From assembly GCA_030426085.1 (NCBI GenBank), contig JAUHYW010000013.1, positions 67,074-131,073 on the forward strand: a stretch of DNA of 64,000 bases, given 5' to 3'. Position 1 is the first letter of the stretch; each line of letters begins with the position of its first letter. A program made the translations under genes and the position numbers. Source of the stretch: a bacterium (lineage in GTDB: Bacteria > Myxococcota_A > Bradymonadia > UBA7976 > UBA1532). Below are positions 16,543 through 25,630 of the stretch, one piece after another. The notes beneath the pieces were generated by a model, which saw nothing but the letters and a program-made list of their open reading frames with translations, ran no database searches and was not told where the DNA came from.

Positions 16543-17436
16543 ATGCGAAACCTGCTCCCATCCGCCCTGCTGACGGCGGCCGTCTGCGCGCTCGGCTGCG
16601 ACGCCGATCCGGTCGCGCCGATCGACGCCGCGACGCCCGACGCCGGGGTCGACATGACCCCGACCGACCCCGACGTCGGGCCCCCGGCCGACGCCGCCCC
16701 CGACCTCGCCCCGCCGCCCGATGGCGCCCCGCTCGACGCGGAGCTGCTGCCGGACGGGCCGCCGCTCGACGAGGGGCTGTCACCGGACGGCCCGCCGCTC
16801 GACGCGGGGCTCGACCCCGACCTCGATCCGGCCGACCTCGGGCCGCTCGATCTCGGCCCGGCCGACAGCGCGCCCGACGCGCGGCACGTCGTCGAGCCGC
16901 TGCCCGACGGGGGGGTCGATCTGGACTGGGTCGAGGTGGCCTGCGAGGACCCCGGCTGGATGCCGGGCATGTGCCTGCCGGGCGAGGGCCGGCGGCAGGA
17001 GAACGCCGGGGCGGGGCACATCGCCGAAGAGATCCCGATCGAGTACGCCGAGAGCCCGCCGGCCAGCGGCGACCACCGCAGCCGCTGGGGGCGGTGGGGC
17101 GAGTACACCTACATGCCGCCGCAGCGCTACCTGCACAACCTCGAGCACGGGGGCATCGTGTTCTTGTACCACCCGTGCGCCGAGGACGCGGCGGTCGACG
17201 CCCTGCGCGCGCTGGCCCGGGCCCGGCCGGACGACGACACGGGCGCCTTCCGCTGGATCCTGACCCCGTACCCCGAGCTGCCCTCAGCGATCGCGGTGCT
17301 GGCCTGGGAGTGGGTCTACACCGCCGAGTGCGTGCAGCCGGACGAGATCGGGGACTTCATCGACCGCTTCTACCGCATGGCCCCGGAGGACGTGCGGTCG
17401 GACGGAGTCTACGAGCGGGGCTGGATCGGCCGCTGA
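16543..17436 (+). CDS. DUF3105 lipoprotein with Asp/Pro-rich stalk
   Basis: 297 aa, ATG at 16543. The lipobox is ALGC (Cys 19). Residues about 20-120 are a low-complexity Asp/Pro/Leu stalk (for example PDGPPLD repeats). The C-terminal domain contains RYLHNLEHGGIVFLYHPC, the signature of DUF3105, whose function is not established. The stalk would hold the domain away from the outer membrane. Divergent from the solute-binding protein gene. Confidence 0.82.
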   Translation: MRNLLPSALLTAAVCALGCDADPVAPIDAATPDAGVDMTPTDPDVGPPADAAPDLAPPPDGAPLDAELLPDGPPLDEGLSPDGPPLDAGLDPDLDPADLGPLDLGPADSAPDARHVVEPLPDGGVDLDWVEVACEDPGWMPGMCLPGEGRRQENAGAGHIAEEIPIEYAESPPASGDHRSRWGRWGEYTYMPPQRYLHNLEHGGIVFLYHPCAEDAAVDALRALARARPDDDTGAFRWILTPYPELPSAIAVLAWEWVYTAECVQPDEIGDFIDRFYRMAPEDVRSDGVYERGWIGR

Positions 17437-17441
17437 GCGGC

Positions 17442-17487
17442 GGGCGGGGCAGGGCGCGGTGGGGCGGGGCAGAGCGCGGCGGGGCGG
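17442..17487 (+). repeat. G-rich tandem 20-bp repeat between convergent genes
   Basis: The unit GGGCGGGGCAGGGCGCGGTG is followed by a copy differing at two positions, then a partial third. It has many G-runs on the plus strand and could form a quadruplex. It fills the 52-bp gap between two convergent genes. Confidence 0.7.
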
Positions 17488-17488
17488 C

Positions 17489-18121
17489 TCAGTGGATGTA
17501 GAGCCCGAAGCCGAGCATCGCGCTGGGGCCCGAGGTGGTGCCCTCGATGTCCTCGGCGCCGTCGGCGTCGCTCTCGATGGTCCACGAGTAGTACTCGTAG
17601 CCGATGTCGACCTTCATGAAGCCGCCGGTGCGGCCGCCGATGGCCAGCATGATGCCCGCCGCCCCCCGGATGGTGGGGCCGCTGGTGGTGGTCTCGACGG
17701 TCTCCTCGCCGATCTCGTTCTCGGTGCTGGTCGAGTTGTAGTCGACCGAGAGCTGGGCGTAGGGGAACAGCGCGTTGCCCTTGAGCCACTGGGCGTAGAA
17801 CGCGGCGAAGGCGCCGATGTTGAAGCCGAGGGTGCTCGAGTCATCGTCGCCCGAGGCGGTGCCCACGCCCAGGTTGCCCCCGATCTCGAGGCTGTTCATG
17901 ACCAGGTAGCCGACGCCGAGCCCGACCCCGAAGAGGGTCACGTCGGAGTCCCCGTCGACGTCCTCGATCTCGGTGGTCAGCGAGCTGAAGTCCAGCGCGC
18001 CGGTGAAGGTGATGGTGCCGGCGTCGGTGCGCTCGGGCTTCTCGAGCTTGAAGCTCCAGGCGGTGGCGGGCAGGGCGAGGGCCACCAGGGCGACGACGGC
18101 GGCGAGCGACAGGCGTGACAT
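17489..18121 (-). CDS. Small outer-membrane beta-barrel protein
   Basis: 210 aa. The ATG at 18121 lies 9 bases after AAGGAG. A clear Sec signal peptide ends near LPATAWS. The mature part alternates hydrophobic and polar residues, with Gly-rich strands (VTLFGVGLGVGYLVMNSLEIGGNLGVG, AAFYAQW, FMKVDIGYEYYSW) and ends in an outer-membrane-like C-terminus (LGFGLYIH). This fits an 8-stranded barrel of the OmpA/OmpW kind. The ligand is unknown. Confidence 0.75.
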   Translation of the reverse strand: MSRLSLAAVVALVALALPATAWSFKLEKPERTDAGTITFTGALDFSSLTTEIEDVDGDSDVTLFGVGLGVGYLVMNSLEIGGNLGVGTASGDDDSSTLGFNIGAFAAFYAQWLKGNALFPYAQLSVDYNSTSTENEIGEETVETTTSGPTIRGAAGIMLAIGGRTGGFMKVDIGYEYYSWTIESDADGAEDIEGTTSGPSAMLGFGLYIH

Positions 18122-18188
18122 GGGTGAGGCTCCTTTGCAGGTGACGGATACCCGATAGAGGGTGTCGTGGATGCCAAAATGGTCGACG

Positions 18189-18212
18189 GGCGGGCACAAA
18201 TCAATGCCCGCC
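18189..18212. promoter_or_regulatory. 8-bp inverted repeat upstream of the small barrel gene
   Basis: GGCGGGCA and TGCCCGCC form a perfect stem with an 8-base A/C/T-rich loop, about 70 bp upstream of the start at 18121. It could be an operator or the end of a former neighbouring gene. Confidence 0.35.
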
Positions 18213-18378
18213 GAGCAAAATCGAACAGCGCCGGCCAGCCGGGCGCGGCGGCTTCGATTGACACGGGCTTCGCGGGGCATCCCGACCCGCCGCCGCACGA
18301 GGCGCCGCCGCCCCGCACGCTGTGGCGGGCGGGGGCCGAGGGCTGGGTCGCCGAGGGTCGGGTGCTCGCCGCCGCACC

Positions 18379-18573
18379 GATATCGCCATCATCGGGCGGT
18401 TCCAGGCCCAGGACGAGGGCCGGGACGTGGTCGCCGCCGCGCCGGGGCGGGTGGTGCGCAGCCACGACGGCGAATTCAACCGCTGCCAGTCGGGGGACTG
18501 CGCCGATGGGGGCGGCTTCGGCAACTACGTCGCGACCGAGCACCGCGACGGCAAGGTGACCTTTTGCGGATGA
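18379..18573 (+). pseudogene. Remnant of an M23 (LytM-type) peptidase gene
   Basis: The frame reads EGRDVVAAAPGRVVRSHDGE, then GGGFGNYVATEHRDGKVTF, and stops at 18573. This matches the conserved beta-core of M23 zinc endopeptidases, in which a hydrophobic-APGxVV strand is followed by GxGNYVxIEHxDG. The first metal-binding region upstream and the C-terminal HxH motif downstream are both missing, and no start or signal peptide is visible. It is therefore a broken piece. The gap 18122-18681 holds no other recognisable gene. Confidence 0.6.
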
Positions 18574-18681
18574 CGGCAAAACGGCGCCGTTCTGCGGGTT
18601 TCGGGCGGCCCCGGTGCGCCATTCGGGGCCGGATTCAGGAACAAACAGGGACAGCCCCCGTGCACCGTGGCCGGGCCTTCG

Positions 18682-19263
18682 TCACCCGTCGATGACCTTC
18701 AGGACCTCGTCGAGCAGATCGCCCAGATCGAGGATGCCGGCCTGCCGCTCGAGGTAGGCCCGGTCGAGCTGGCCCGCGTTGACCTCGATGACCCCGAGCA
18801 CGTCGCGCCACTGCCGCTCCGACCGCTCGCCGCTCTGCCGATACCAGCTCAGCTTGTTGAGAATGATGTCCTCGGGGGTCGCCAGCGGCAGCGTTTGCCC
18901 GTCGGCGCCGATCGGGTAGCGCTTCCGCCGCAGCATCTCGACCCTCGAGGCCGGGTCGCGGCGCATCACGAAGACGTCGACCTTGGTCATCGTGCCGAGG
19001 TCGATGAGGTTGCACGACCCCCGCCGCATGACCGCCTGCCGGATCTGGTCGGCGTCGATGTAGAACTCCTCCTCGAGCGCGTCGACCAGCGGCTGGACGT
19101 GGCTCGGGCTGAGGTCGGCGACGATGTCGATGTCCTGGGTCGCGCGGGGGATGCCGTGGATCGAACTGGCGACGGAGCCGCCGACCAGCCAGTCGATGCC
19201 GAGGGCGTCGAGCGTCGCGCCGACCCGAACCGCGACGGCGAGCGGCTCGGTGAGGTCGTTCAT
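18682..19263 (-). CDS. AbiEii/DUF6036-like nucleotidyltransferase (possible toxin)
   Basis: 193 aa from the ATG at 19263, overlapping the upstream stop (ATGA). It has the minimal nucleotidyltransferase core: DWLVGGSVASSIHG, then ATQDIDIVADL giving the DxD metal pair, then a third Asp around KVDVFVMRR. PEDIILNKLSWYRQSGERS follows, typical of the AbiEii-like/DUF6036 group. Some members are toxins of toxin-antitoxin or abortive-infection systems. The small coupled gene just upstream would be the partner. Confidence 0.8.
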   Translation of the reverse strand: MNDLTEPLAVAVRVGATLDALGIDWLVGGSVASSIHGIPRATQDIDIVADLSPSHVQPLVDALEEEFYIDADQIRQAVMRRGSCNLIDLGTMTKVDVFVMRRDPASRVEMLRRKRYPIGADGQTLPLATPEDIILNKLSWYRQSGERSERQWRDVLGVIEVNAGQLDRAYLERQAGILDLGDLLDEVLKVIDG

Positions 19264-19547
19264 CGCGCCTCTTCGGGGTCCCAGCCGAAGGCCTTGCGCA
19301 TCGTCTCGGGGTCGATCCACAGCGCGGCCAGGCGCAGCCGGAGCTCACGGGGAGAGGCGTCGGGGTGCCGGGCCCGCAGGCCCATCAGCGCCATCTGCTG
19401 CACGCCCTGGGTGAGCTGCACCATGCGCTTCGCCTTCGCGGCCGGCGACATGCGGCGGTAGCCCTCGATCATGACCTTGCGGATCTCGGGCGGCGTATCG
19501 TCGAGGCCGATGCGGGGCTTGAGTTGGGGGGTGGTGGAGGCGTGCAT
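19260..19547 (-). CDS. Small helical partner of the nucleotidyltransferase (possible antitoxin)
   Basis: 95 aa from the ATG at 19547. It is highly charged and helical, with the stretch EGYRRMSPAAKAKRMVQLTQ followed by LRARHPDASPRELRLRLAAL. I recall such small proteins lying directly upstream of nucleotidyltransferase genes in several phyla. The 4-bp overlap indicates coupled synthesis. Function as an antitoxin is inferred from arrangement only. Confidence 0.65.
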   Translation of the reverse strand: MHASTTPQLKPRIGLDDTPPEIRKVMIEGYRRMSPAAKAKRMVQLTQGVQQMALMGLRARHPDASPRELRLRLAALWIDPETMRKAFGWDPEEAR

Positions 19548-19605
19548 GATTCGACGGTAGTCGAGGCGGAGTCTGGGGCACAAGGCGGAGCGGAAGGAGT
19601 CCCGG

Positions 19606-20433
19606 CTAGCCCAGGAAGAGGCTCTCACCGTCCTCGAAGGTCATTTGGCAGATGTGGTAGCCGGTTCGCTTCGGGTCGTAGACGGCAATGACGCGCTCTG
19701 GCCAACGTCCGCCACCGGCCTCGTGAGCAGTCAATTGTGCTTCGAGATCTTGCAGCAGTCGTTGCCAGAGGTCGTGCTCCAAGGTCGCGAGCTCGTTGCC
19801 TCGCTCTGGTATCAGGTGGACTCTTACTTCGTCACGACCCGGCAGTTGTACGTGGGAGCGAACATCGTTGCGCAGGCCTCGGCGTCCGAACGCCTTGGCC
19901 CCATCGAGAACCCTCTGCCAGTGTGGGCGAATCAGCTCATCGTAGGTATGTTGCCAGAGAGGACGCAGGACGAAATGGACGCTGGCGACAATGAGCCCAA
20001 CCAGGGCGAGATTGACCTCTTTCTTGACGAACTTCCCCACTGCGACATCAGGGAACTCATTGACCAACTCGTCGATCAGTTCCTGATCGTTGTAGGCAGG
20101 AAAGGGCAGGTAGAGGGCCAGGGTGGGGCGGTCTGAGTTGCGCGTCATGCCTGCGGTGAAGGCGATGCTGAACCCCTTGCCGAGCTCTGACGGGTCGACC
20201 CCCTCAGGAACTTCGCCATCGGCAACTAGCACCCAGTGCCCGGGGTTATCCGCGTCGGGTTCGAGACGTGCGTTCGCCCACTTCCCGACAACCGGCAAGC
20301 TCATGTCGTGATGGTGGTGCAGAACCGCCGTTGCGGGCATCGACGCGAGAATGCCCTCCAGCTCTGCCTTGGTCAGGGTCTCACCATGTGCGTCTTCCAT
20401 CGTGCCTGATAGTACGAAGCTGAAGCGCGGCAT
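19606..20433 (-). CDS. Unknown protein with one central membrane segment, lower GC than neighbours
   Basis: 275 aa, ATG at 20433 with AAGGAG about 10 bases upstream. No family is recognised. The N-terminal half is beta-rich (PRFSFVLSGTMED, HHHHDMSLPVVG, GKGFSIAFTAG). Residues about 137-158 form a hydrophobic helix (NLALVGLIVASVHFVLRPLW), and the C-terminal half is charged and helical. By eye the DNA is near 57% GC against about 72% around it, with different codon choices, so horizontal acquisition is likely. It sits next to the nucleotidyltransferase pair. Confidence 0.65.
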   Translation of the reverse strand: MPRFSFVLSGTMEDAHGETLTKAELEGILASMPATAVLHHHHDMSLPVVGKWANARLEPDADNPGHWVLVADGEVPEGVDPSELGKGFSIAFTAGMTRNSDRPTLALYLPFPAYNDQELIDELVNEFPDVAVGKFVKKEVNLALVGLIVASVHFVLRPLWQHTYDELIRPHWQRVLDGAKAFGRRGLRNDVRSHVQLPGRDEVRVHLIPERGNELATLEHDLWQRLLQDLEAQLTAHEAGGGRWPERVIAVYDPKRTGYHICQMTFEDGESLFLG

Positions 20434-20661
20434 CTAGCTGATCTCCTTGCTCGGTTGTAGTGGTTGCGCTGGTTGCAGCTACACCAGCTCGGGTGCGTGT
20501 GCAACCGGACTGGCGACGCCGGCCCGCCAGGCGCCGAGCCTCCGGTGGAGGCCAGCTCGACGAACGGGGGCTGCGCGGTGGCCCCGTCGGGGCCCGAGCA
20601 CCCCTCGGCTTTGCTCATGCTGGTGCTGATCGTCGCGGCCCGGCGACGCTTCGGGGCGTGA
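20434..20661. other. Intergenic, no gene seen
   Basis: 228 bp. It carries the ribosome-binding site of the gene at 20433, and its first part shares that gene's lower GC. The rest is ordinary high-GC sequence before the end of the large lipoprotein gene. No repeat or terminator is evident. Confidence 0.5.
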
Positions 20662-23600
20662 TCAGAGCGGCTGGATATCCACCGAGACCGTCGCGGTGCC
20701 GCTGTTGAAGCTGAAGCCGTCGACGATGAGGAAGTAGGTGCCCGCCTCCAGGACCGGCTCGGTGATGCGCGAGAGCAGGTTCACCCCGCCGTCGTCGTCG
20801 CATTGCACCACCGCCTGGGGATCGTCGCAGGCCCGGCGCAGCTCGAGCGCGGTGTCGTAGTCGGCCGCGATCACCTCGGCGTCGAGCCGCGCCGGCGCGG
20901 TCAGCCGGATCACGATCACGTTCTCCCCGGCCTGCCCGCCGGCGCAGCCGAGTTGGATGCTGTCGACCAGGCCGTCGGTGTCGGTCTCGACGTCGCCGCC
21001 CGCGTCGACGAGCACCGCCACCACCGGGGCCACGTCGCACAGGATGGCCTCGTCGAAGTCGCCCGCCGCCAGGCAGCCGGGGTCGTCGGGGTAGTCGACG
21101 TCTCCGTCCCCGTCGTTGTCGAGCCCATCGGCGCAGATCGGGGGGTCGGGCGGGTCCTGCTCGTCGTCGTCGCTGCCGTCGACGCAGCCGGGGTCGTCGA
21201 GGTCGATCAGCCCGTCGCCGTCGGTGTCGAGCCCGTCGTTGCAGGCCCGGATGAGGCTCTCGACCTCCACCCGGGCGGTGATCGGGCCCTCGCCGACCGG
21301 GTCGACGACCACGAAGACGGTGCCTGCCGGCTGGGCGGGCAGGCGCAGTCGGCCGTCGAAGCCCTCGCAGGCCAGCTCGGACTCGGGCGCGTCGCAGCTC
21401 GACCGGGCGTGCAGGGTCACGTTCGGCTCGTCGACCTCGACCTCGATCCGGCTCAGCTCGTCGACGGTCACCGCCAGCACGGTCTCCTTGCTGCTCAGGA
21501 TGTTGCGGCAGCCGGGCGCGAAGACCCCCGCCCCGAGGACCGGCGGCAGGTCGAGCACCGCGCCCTCGCCGCCGATCTCGATCACCGGCACCTCGGCCGC
21601 GCAGCGGGCGAGCTCGACCGGGCCGCCGGCGGCGGCGCAGTCGGGGTCGGCCGGCCAGTCGATGCGCCCGTCGTCGTCGTTGTCGATCCCGTCCCCGCAG
21701 GCCGGAGGCGGGTCGGGGTCGTCGGCCTCCTCGTCGTCGAAGCGATCGCGGCAGCCGAGGTCGTCGGCGTCGATCGCGCCGTCGGCGTCGTTGTCGACCC
21801 CGTCCCCACAGTCGCGCACGAGGCTCTCCACGGTCACCTGCACCTGCACCGGGGCCTCCTCTTCGGGCTCGACGATCAGGTACAGCACGCCCGCCTCGGC
21901 CTCGGGCACGGTGAGGCGGTTGGTGAAGTCCTCGCAGGCCAGCTCGGAGTTGGGCAGGTCGCACGTCGTCCGGGCCGACAGCCCGGTGCGCGGCCCGTCG
22001 AGCACTTCGAGCCGGACCCGGCTCAGCTCGTCGAGCCGCAGGGCCAGCACGGTCTCGAGCACGTCGCCGCTCGCCCGGCAGGTGCTGTCCATCACCCCCG
22101 ACTCCACCTGCCGGGGCACCTCGATCAGCCCGCCCTCGGGGCCCACCTCGAGCACCGGCACCGCCGCCCGGCAGCGGGCCTGCTCGACCGCGCCCCCCGC
22201 GCCGGTGCAGTCGCCGTCGTCGGGCCAGTCGATGGCCCCGTCGCCGTCGTTGTCGAGCCCGTCGGCGCAGGCCGGCAGCGCCTCGGGGTCGGCCTCGTCG
22301 TCGTCCCGGGCGTCGACGCAGCCCGGATCGGCGGTGTCGATGGCCCCGTCGCCGTCGTTGTCGATGTCGTCGGCGCAGTCCCGCACGAGCGGGAAGACGG
22401 CCACGTCGACGGTCACCGCCCGCGGGGCGCCGGGGTCGACGAAGAGGTAGTGGGTGCCCGGGGGCAGGTCGCCCAGCTCGAGCCGGTCGTCGAACCGCTC
22501 GCAGGCGAACTCGGAGTCGGGCGCGTCGCACTCGGCCCGGGCGTAGAGGGTCGTGTCGAAGTCATCGACCGAGACCAGCACCAGCGAGCGCTCCTCCAGG
22601 GTCAGCACCAGCACCGCCTCCCGGCCCCCGTCGTCGAAGTCGCAGCGGCCCCCGGTCAGCGAGACGCCGCGCTGAGCCGGCACCGGGAAGCGCCCCCCGG
22701 CCTGCCCGACCTCGATGGTGTGCCACGGGCCGGCGCAGTGCAGGACCTCGGAGTCGTCTCCCCGGGCCCGGCAGCCGGGGTCGTCGGGGAAGTCGACGAA
22801 GCCGTCCCCGTCGTCGTCGAGCTCATTGCCGCAGGCCGCGCCCGCGATCGGATCGCGCTCGCTGTCGTCGAGCGGCTGCGCGCAGCCGGGGTCGTCGAGG
22901 TCGGTCCGCCCGTCGCCGTCGTTGTCGAGCCCGTCGTTGCAGTCGGCGTCCACCGGGCGCACGCTCACCCGGACCCGGGTCATGCCCGGCTGCGACGGCT
23001 GGGCCAGGACGTACCAGACCCCCGCCGGCAGCCGCTCGAAGGTGACGTCGCCCCGGCCGCAGGCCACCTCGGCGGCGTCGCGGGCGCAGGCGGCGCGCAG
23101 GGAGAACGTCATCGGGGCGTCGCCCACCGTCGAAAGCGTCACGTCCGACGGCCCGTCGAGGGTCAGGGCGATGGCCGACTCCCGCGAGCCGCCGAACGGC
23201 CCGCAGTCGCCCCGCGAGAGCGCGCCCCGCAGGTCGAGCGCGGTCTCGATCTCGCCGCCGTCGGGGCCGAGCGCGAAGACCGGCCAGTCGTCGACGCAGT
23301 GGTCGGTCTCGGTGTCGCCCCCGGCGTAGTCGCACTCGGGGTCGTCGGGGTGGTCGACCCGGCCGTCGCCGTCGTCGTCGGCCCCGTTGGCGCAGGGGGC
23401 CGGGATCGCCGGGTCGTCCTCGTCGTCGTCGCCGGCCCGGGCGCAGCCGGGGTCGAGCGCGTCGATCAGCCCGTCGCCGTCGTTGTCGACCCCGTCGCTG
23501 CACGCCCGCAGCAGCCCGAAGACCTCGATGTCGACCTGCGAGGCCGCCCCGCCGAAGTCGTCGAGCTCGACGAAGACGAACCAGGTGCCCGGCTCGAGCC

Positions 23601-25545
23601 GCTCGGCGGTGGTCGTCTCCCGGCCGCAGCTCACCTGGGTCGCCGGCGCGTCGCAGGCCCCGCGGATGTAGACGTAGTCGCTGAAGTCGTTGCTGCTCAC
23701 CCGCACCGCCGACGGCTCGTCGAGGGTGAGCGCGATGATCGCCTCGGGGAAGGTGCGCCCGCCGCAGGTGCCGGCGTCGGTGGAGGGGCCGTCGCTCTCG
23801 ACGAAGACGCTGCCCCCCGCCGCCCCCATCTCGATGGTCGGGCGGTCGAGGCAGCGCAGGGCCTCGATCGGATCACCCGCCGCAGCGCAGTGGGCGTCGT
23901 CGGGGTAGTCGACGTCGCCGTCGCCGTCGTTGTCGACCCCGTCGGCGCACTGCCCGGGGCGATCGGGGGCCTCGGTCTGGTCGCCGGGGCCCTCGCAGCC
24001 GGGGTCGTCGAGGTCGAGCGCCCCGTCGCCGTCGTTGTCGACCCCGTCGTCGCAGACCGGCGGCGGCAGCACCGACAGCTCGAGCCAGATCTCGAACTCC
24101 ACCGGGTCGAACGGATCACCCTCCACGAACAGGAAGTACGTGCCCGGATCGAGCCGCTCGATGCGCTGCTGGCCGCTGGGGAAGCGGTAGCACTCCACCT
24201 CGCTGCCACGGTCGTCGCAGTCCGCCCGCAGGTAGACCGCGTCCGGCCGCTGCGGGCCCTGGTCGGGCTCGAACGCCAGCAGCGACGGCGCGTCGACGAC
24301 CAGCGCGTACACCCGCTCGCCGTCGTAGCCCCCGCACGACCCCGACGCGCGGCCGCGCTCGTCGGGGTCGATGCGATCGCGGATGATGTGGAAGCCGGCG
24401 CCGAACTCTTCGATCTCGTCGGCGAACCCGGGGCACAGCGGCGCCTCGCTGGGGTCGCCCGCCGCCAGGCACTGGCCGTCGGCGGGGTAGTCCACCCGCC
24501 CGTCGCCGTCGTCGTCGAGCCCGTTGCTGCACTGGGGGTTCGCGTCGGCGATCTGGCGCTCGTTGTCGTCGTCGGGTCGGCGGCAGCCGGGGTCGAGCAG
24601 GTCGGTGAGGCCGTCGCCGTCGTTGTCCCGGCCGTCGTTGCACTGGGTCAGCGCGCTGCGCACCGTCACCTCGACGTCCAGCGGGGTCGGCACGACGCCC
24701 GGCGCGGCCCACTGCACGAAGACGAAGTAGGTGCCCGCCGGCTGAGGCCCGACCCGCAGCGGCGGGGCCGCGCCCGGCGCCGCGCAGGCCACCTCGCTGA
24801 CCCGGCTGCGGCAGGCGCTGCGCACGTAGACCAGCACGTCGATGTCGGGCAGCGGGCCGGTGACGGCGACCTCCATGCGAGACGGCTCGTCGAGGGTGAT
24901 CGCGATCACCGACTCCCGCCCGATGCCTTCGCCGCACGAGGCGATGGCCAGCGCGCCGCCGTCCTCGGGGATGACCTCTGCCCGGCCGCCTTCGGGGCCG
25001 AGCTCGACGATGCGCAGCCCCTCGGCGCAGGGCGAGCCCTCGAACGTGCCCCCGGCGGCCTCGCACGCGTCGTCGTCGGGGTAGTCGGTGTCGCCGTCGC
25101 CGTCGTTGTCCAGGCCGTCGCCGCAGGCGGGCAGCGGGTCGGGGTCCCGCTCGTCGTCGTCGGTGGCGGATACGCAGCCGGGGTCGAGCAGGTCGCGGCG
25201 GCCGTCGCCGTCGTTGTCCCGGAAGTCGCCGCACTCGGGCGGCCTCGGCGGGCGCATGTCGGGCAGGTCCCGATCGGGCGAGCCCCGGTCGACGGCCGGG
25301 CCCGCGTCGGGCGCGGCGTCGGGCGTCGCGTCGGGGCCGGCTTCGGGTGACTCGGCGTCGACCCCGCCGAGCTGCCCCGCCTCGAGGCCCCGGTCGAGCG
25401 GGCCGCCGTCGGACGGGCCGCCGTCGCTGCCCTGGGGGGTGCAGGCCGCCGTCAGGGCCAGGGCGAGCACGGCGGCGAGGGCTGATGGGCGTGGAGCGTC
25501 GGCGCATCGGGGCAGGTGACGGCGGACGGGGAATTGGAGAAACAT
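20662..25545 (-). CDS. Giant Ca-binding-repeat lipoprotein (eight modules)
   Basis: 1627 aa from the ATG at 25545. The lipobox is LTAAC, then a short Asp/Pro-rich linker. The rest is eight modules of about 180-195 aa. Each starts with two DNDGDG-type acidic loops (CxDGxDNDGDGxxDxxDPGC, then CADGLDNDGDGxxDYPDD), which resemble EF-hand or thrombospondin-type-3 calcium loops. Each continues with a PPC-like beta-sandwich (for example ALTLDEPSRxEV and LEPGTYFVFVE). About 16 acidic loops are present. It is probably a calcium-stabilised surface rod. The next gene upstream on the same strand is another giant repeat lipoprotein, 106 bp away. Confidence 0.8.
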   Translation of the reverse strand: MFLQFPVRRHLPRCADAPRPSALAAVLALALTAACTPQGSDGGPSDGGPLDRGLEAGQLGGVDAESPEAGPDATPDAAPDAGPAVDRGSPDRDLPDMRPPRPPECGDFRDNDGDGRRDLLDPGCVSATDDDERDPDPLPACGDGLDNDGDGDTDYPDDDACEAAGGTFEGSPCAEGLRIVELGPEGGRAEVIPEDGGALAIASCGEGIGRESVIAITLDEPSRMEVAVTGPLPDIDVLVYVRSACRSRVSEVACAAPGAAPPLRVGPQPAGTYFVFVQWAAPGVVPTPLDVEVTVRSALTQCNDGRDNDGDGLTDLLDPGCRRPDDDNERQIADANPQCSNGLDDDGDGRVDYPADGQCLAAGDPSEAPLCPGFADEIEEFGAGFHIIRDRIDPDERGRASGSCGGYDGERVYALVVDAPSLLAFEPDQGPQRPDAVYLRADCDDRGSEVECYRFPSGQQRIERLDPGTYFLFVEGDPFDPVEFEIWLELSVLPPPVCDDGVDNDGDGALDLDDPGCEGPGDQTEAPDRPGQCADGVDNDGDGDVDYPDDAHCAAAGDPIEALRCLDRPTIEMGAAGGSVFVESDGPSTDAGTCGGRTFPEAIIALTLDEPSAVRVSSNDFSDYVYIRGACDAPATQVSCGRETTTAERLEPGTWFVFVELDDFGGAASQVDIEVFGLLRACSDGVDNDGDGLIDALDPGCARAGDDDEDDPAIPAPCANGADDDGDGRVDHPDDPECDYAGGDTETDHCVDDWPVFALGPDGGEIETALDLRGALSRGDCGPFGGSRESAIALTLDGPSDVTLSTVGDAPMTFSLRAACARDAAEVACGRGDVTFERLPAGVWYVLAQPSQPGMTRVRVSVRPVDADCNDGLDNDGDGRTDLDDPGCAQPLDDSERDPIAGAACGNELDDDGDGFVDFPDDPGCRARGDDSEVLHCAGPWHTIEVGQAGGRFPVPAQRGVSLTGGRCDFDDGGREAVLVLTLEERSLVLVSVDDFDTTLYARAECDAPDSEFACERFDDRLELGDLPPGTHYLFVDPGAPRAVTVDVAVFPLVRDCADDIDNDGDGAIDTADPGCVDARDDDEADPEALPACADGLDNDGDGAIDWPDDGDCTGAGGAVEQARCRAAVPVLEVGPEGGLIEVPRQVESGVMDSTCRASGDVLETVLALRLDELSRVRLEVLDGPRTGLSARTTCDLPNSELACEDFTNRLTVPEAEAGVLYLIVEPEEEAPVQVQVTVESLVRDCGDGVDNDADGAIDADDLGCRDRFDDEEADDPDPPPACGDGIDNDDDGRIDWPADPDCAAAGGPVELARCAAEVPVIEIGGEGAVLDLPPVLGAGVFAPGCRNILSSKETVLAVTVDELSRIEVEVDEPNVTLHARSSCDAPESELACEGFDGRLRLPAQPAGTVFVVVDPVGEGPITARVEVESLIRACNDGLDTDGDGLIDLDDPGCVDGSDDDEQDPPDPPICADGLDNDGDGDVDYPDDPGCLAAGDFDEAILCDVAPVVAVLVDAGGDVETDTDGLVDSIQLGCAGGQAGENVIVIRLTAPARLDAEVIAADYDTALELRRACDDPQAVVQCDDDGGVNLLSRITEPVLEAGTYFLIVDGFSFNSGTATVSVDIQPL

Positions 25546-25630
25546 GGCGCTTCCTCGAGAGGGTGGGGACTCTCCCGAGCGTTCCCCGTCGAGGCGCAGC
25601 CGGCTATTACACGACCATTTCACGGGTATT

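Noticed and set aside
20803-25350. Long plus-strand frame opposite the eight-module lipoprotein
   Set aside because: The translated sequence is a low-complexity Val/Ala/Arg mirror of the acidic repeats. The minus strand has a lipobox and conserved modules.
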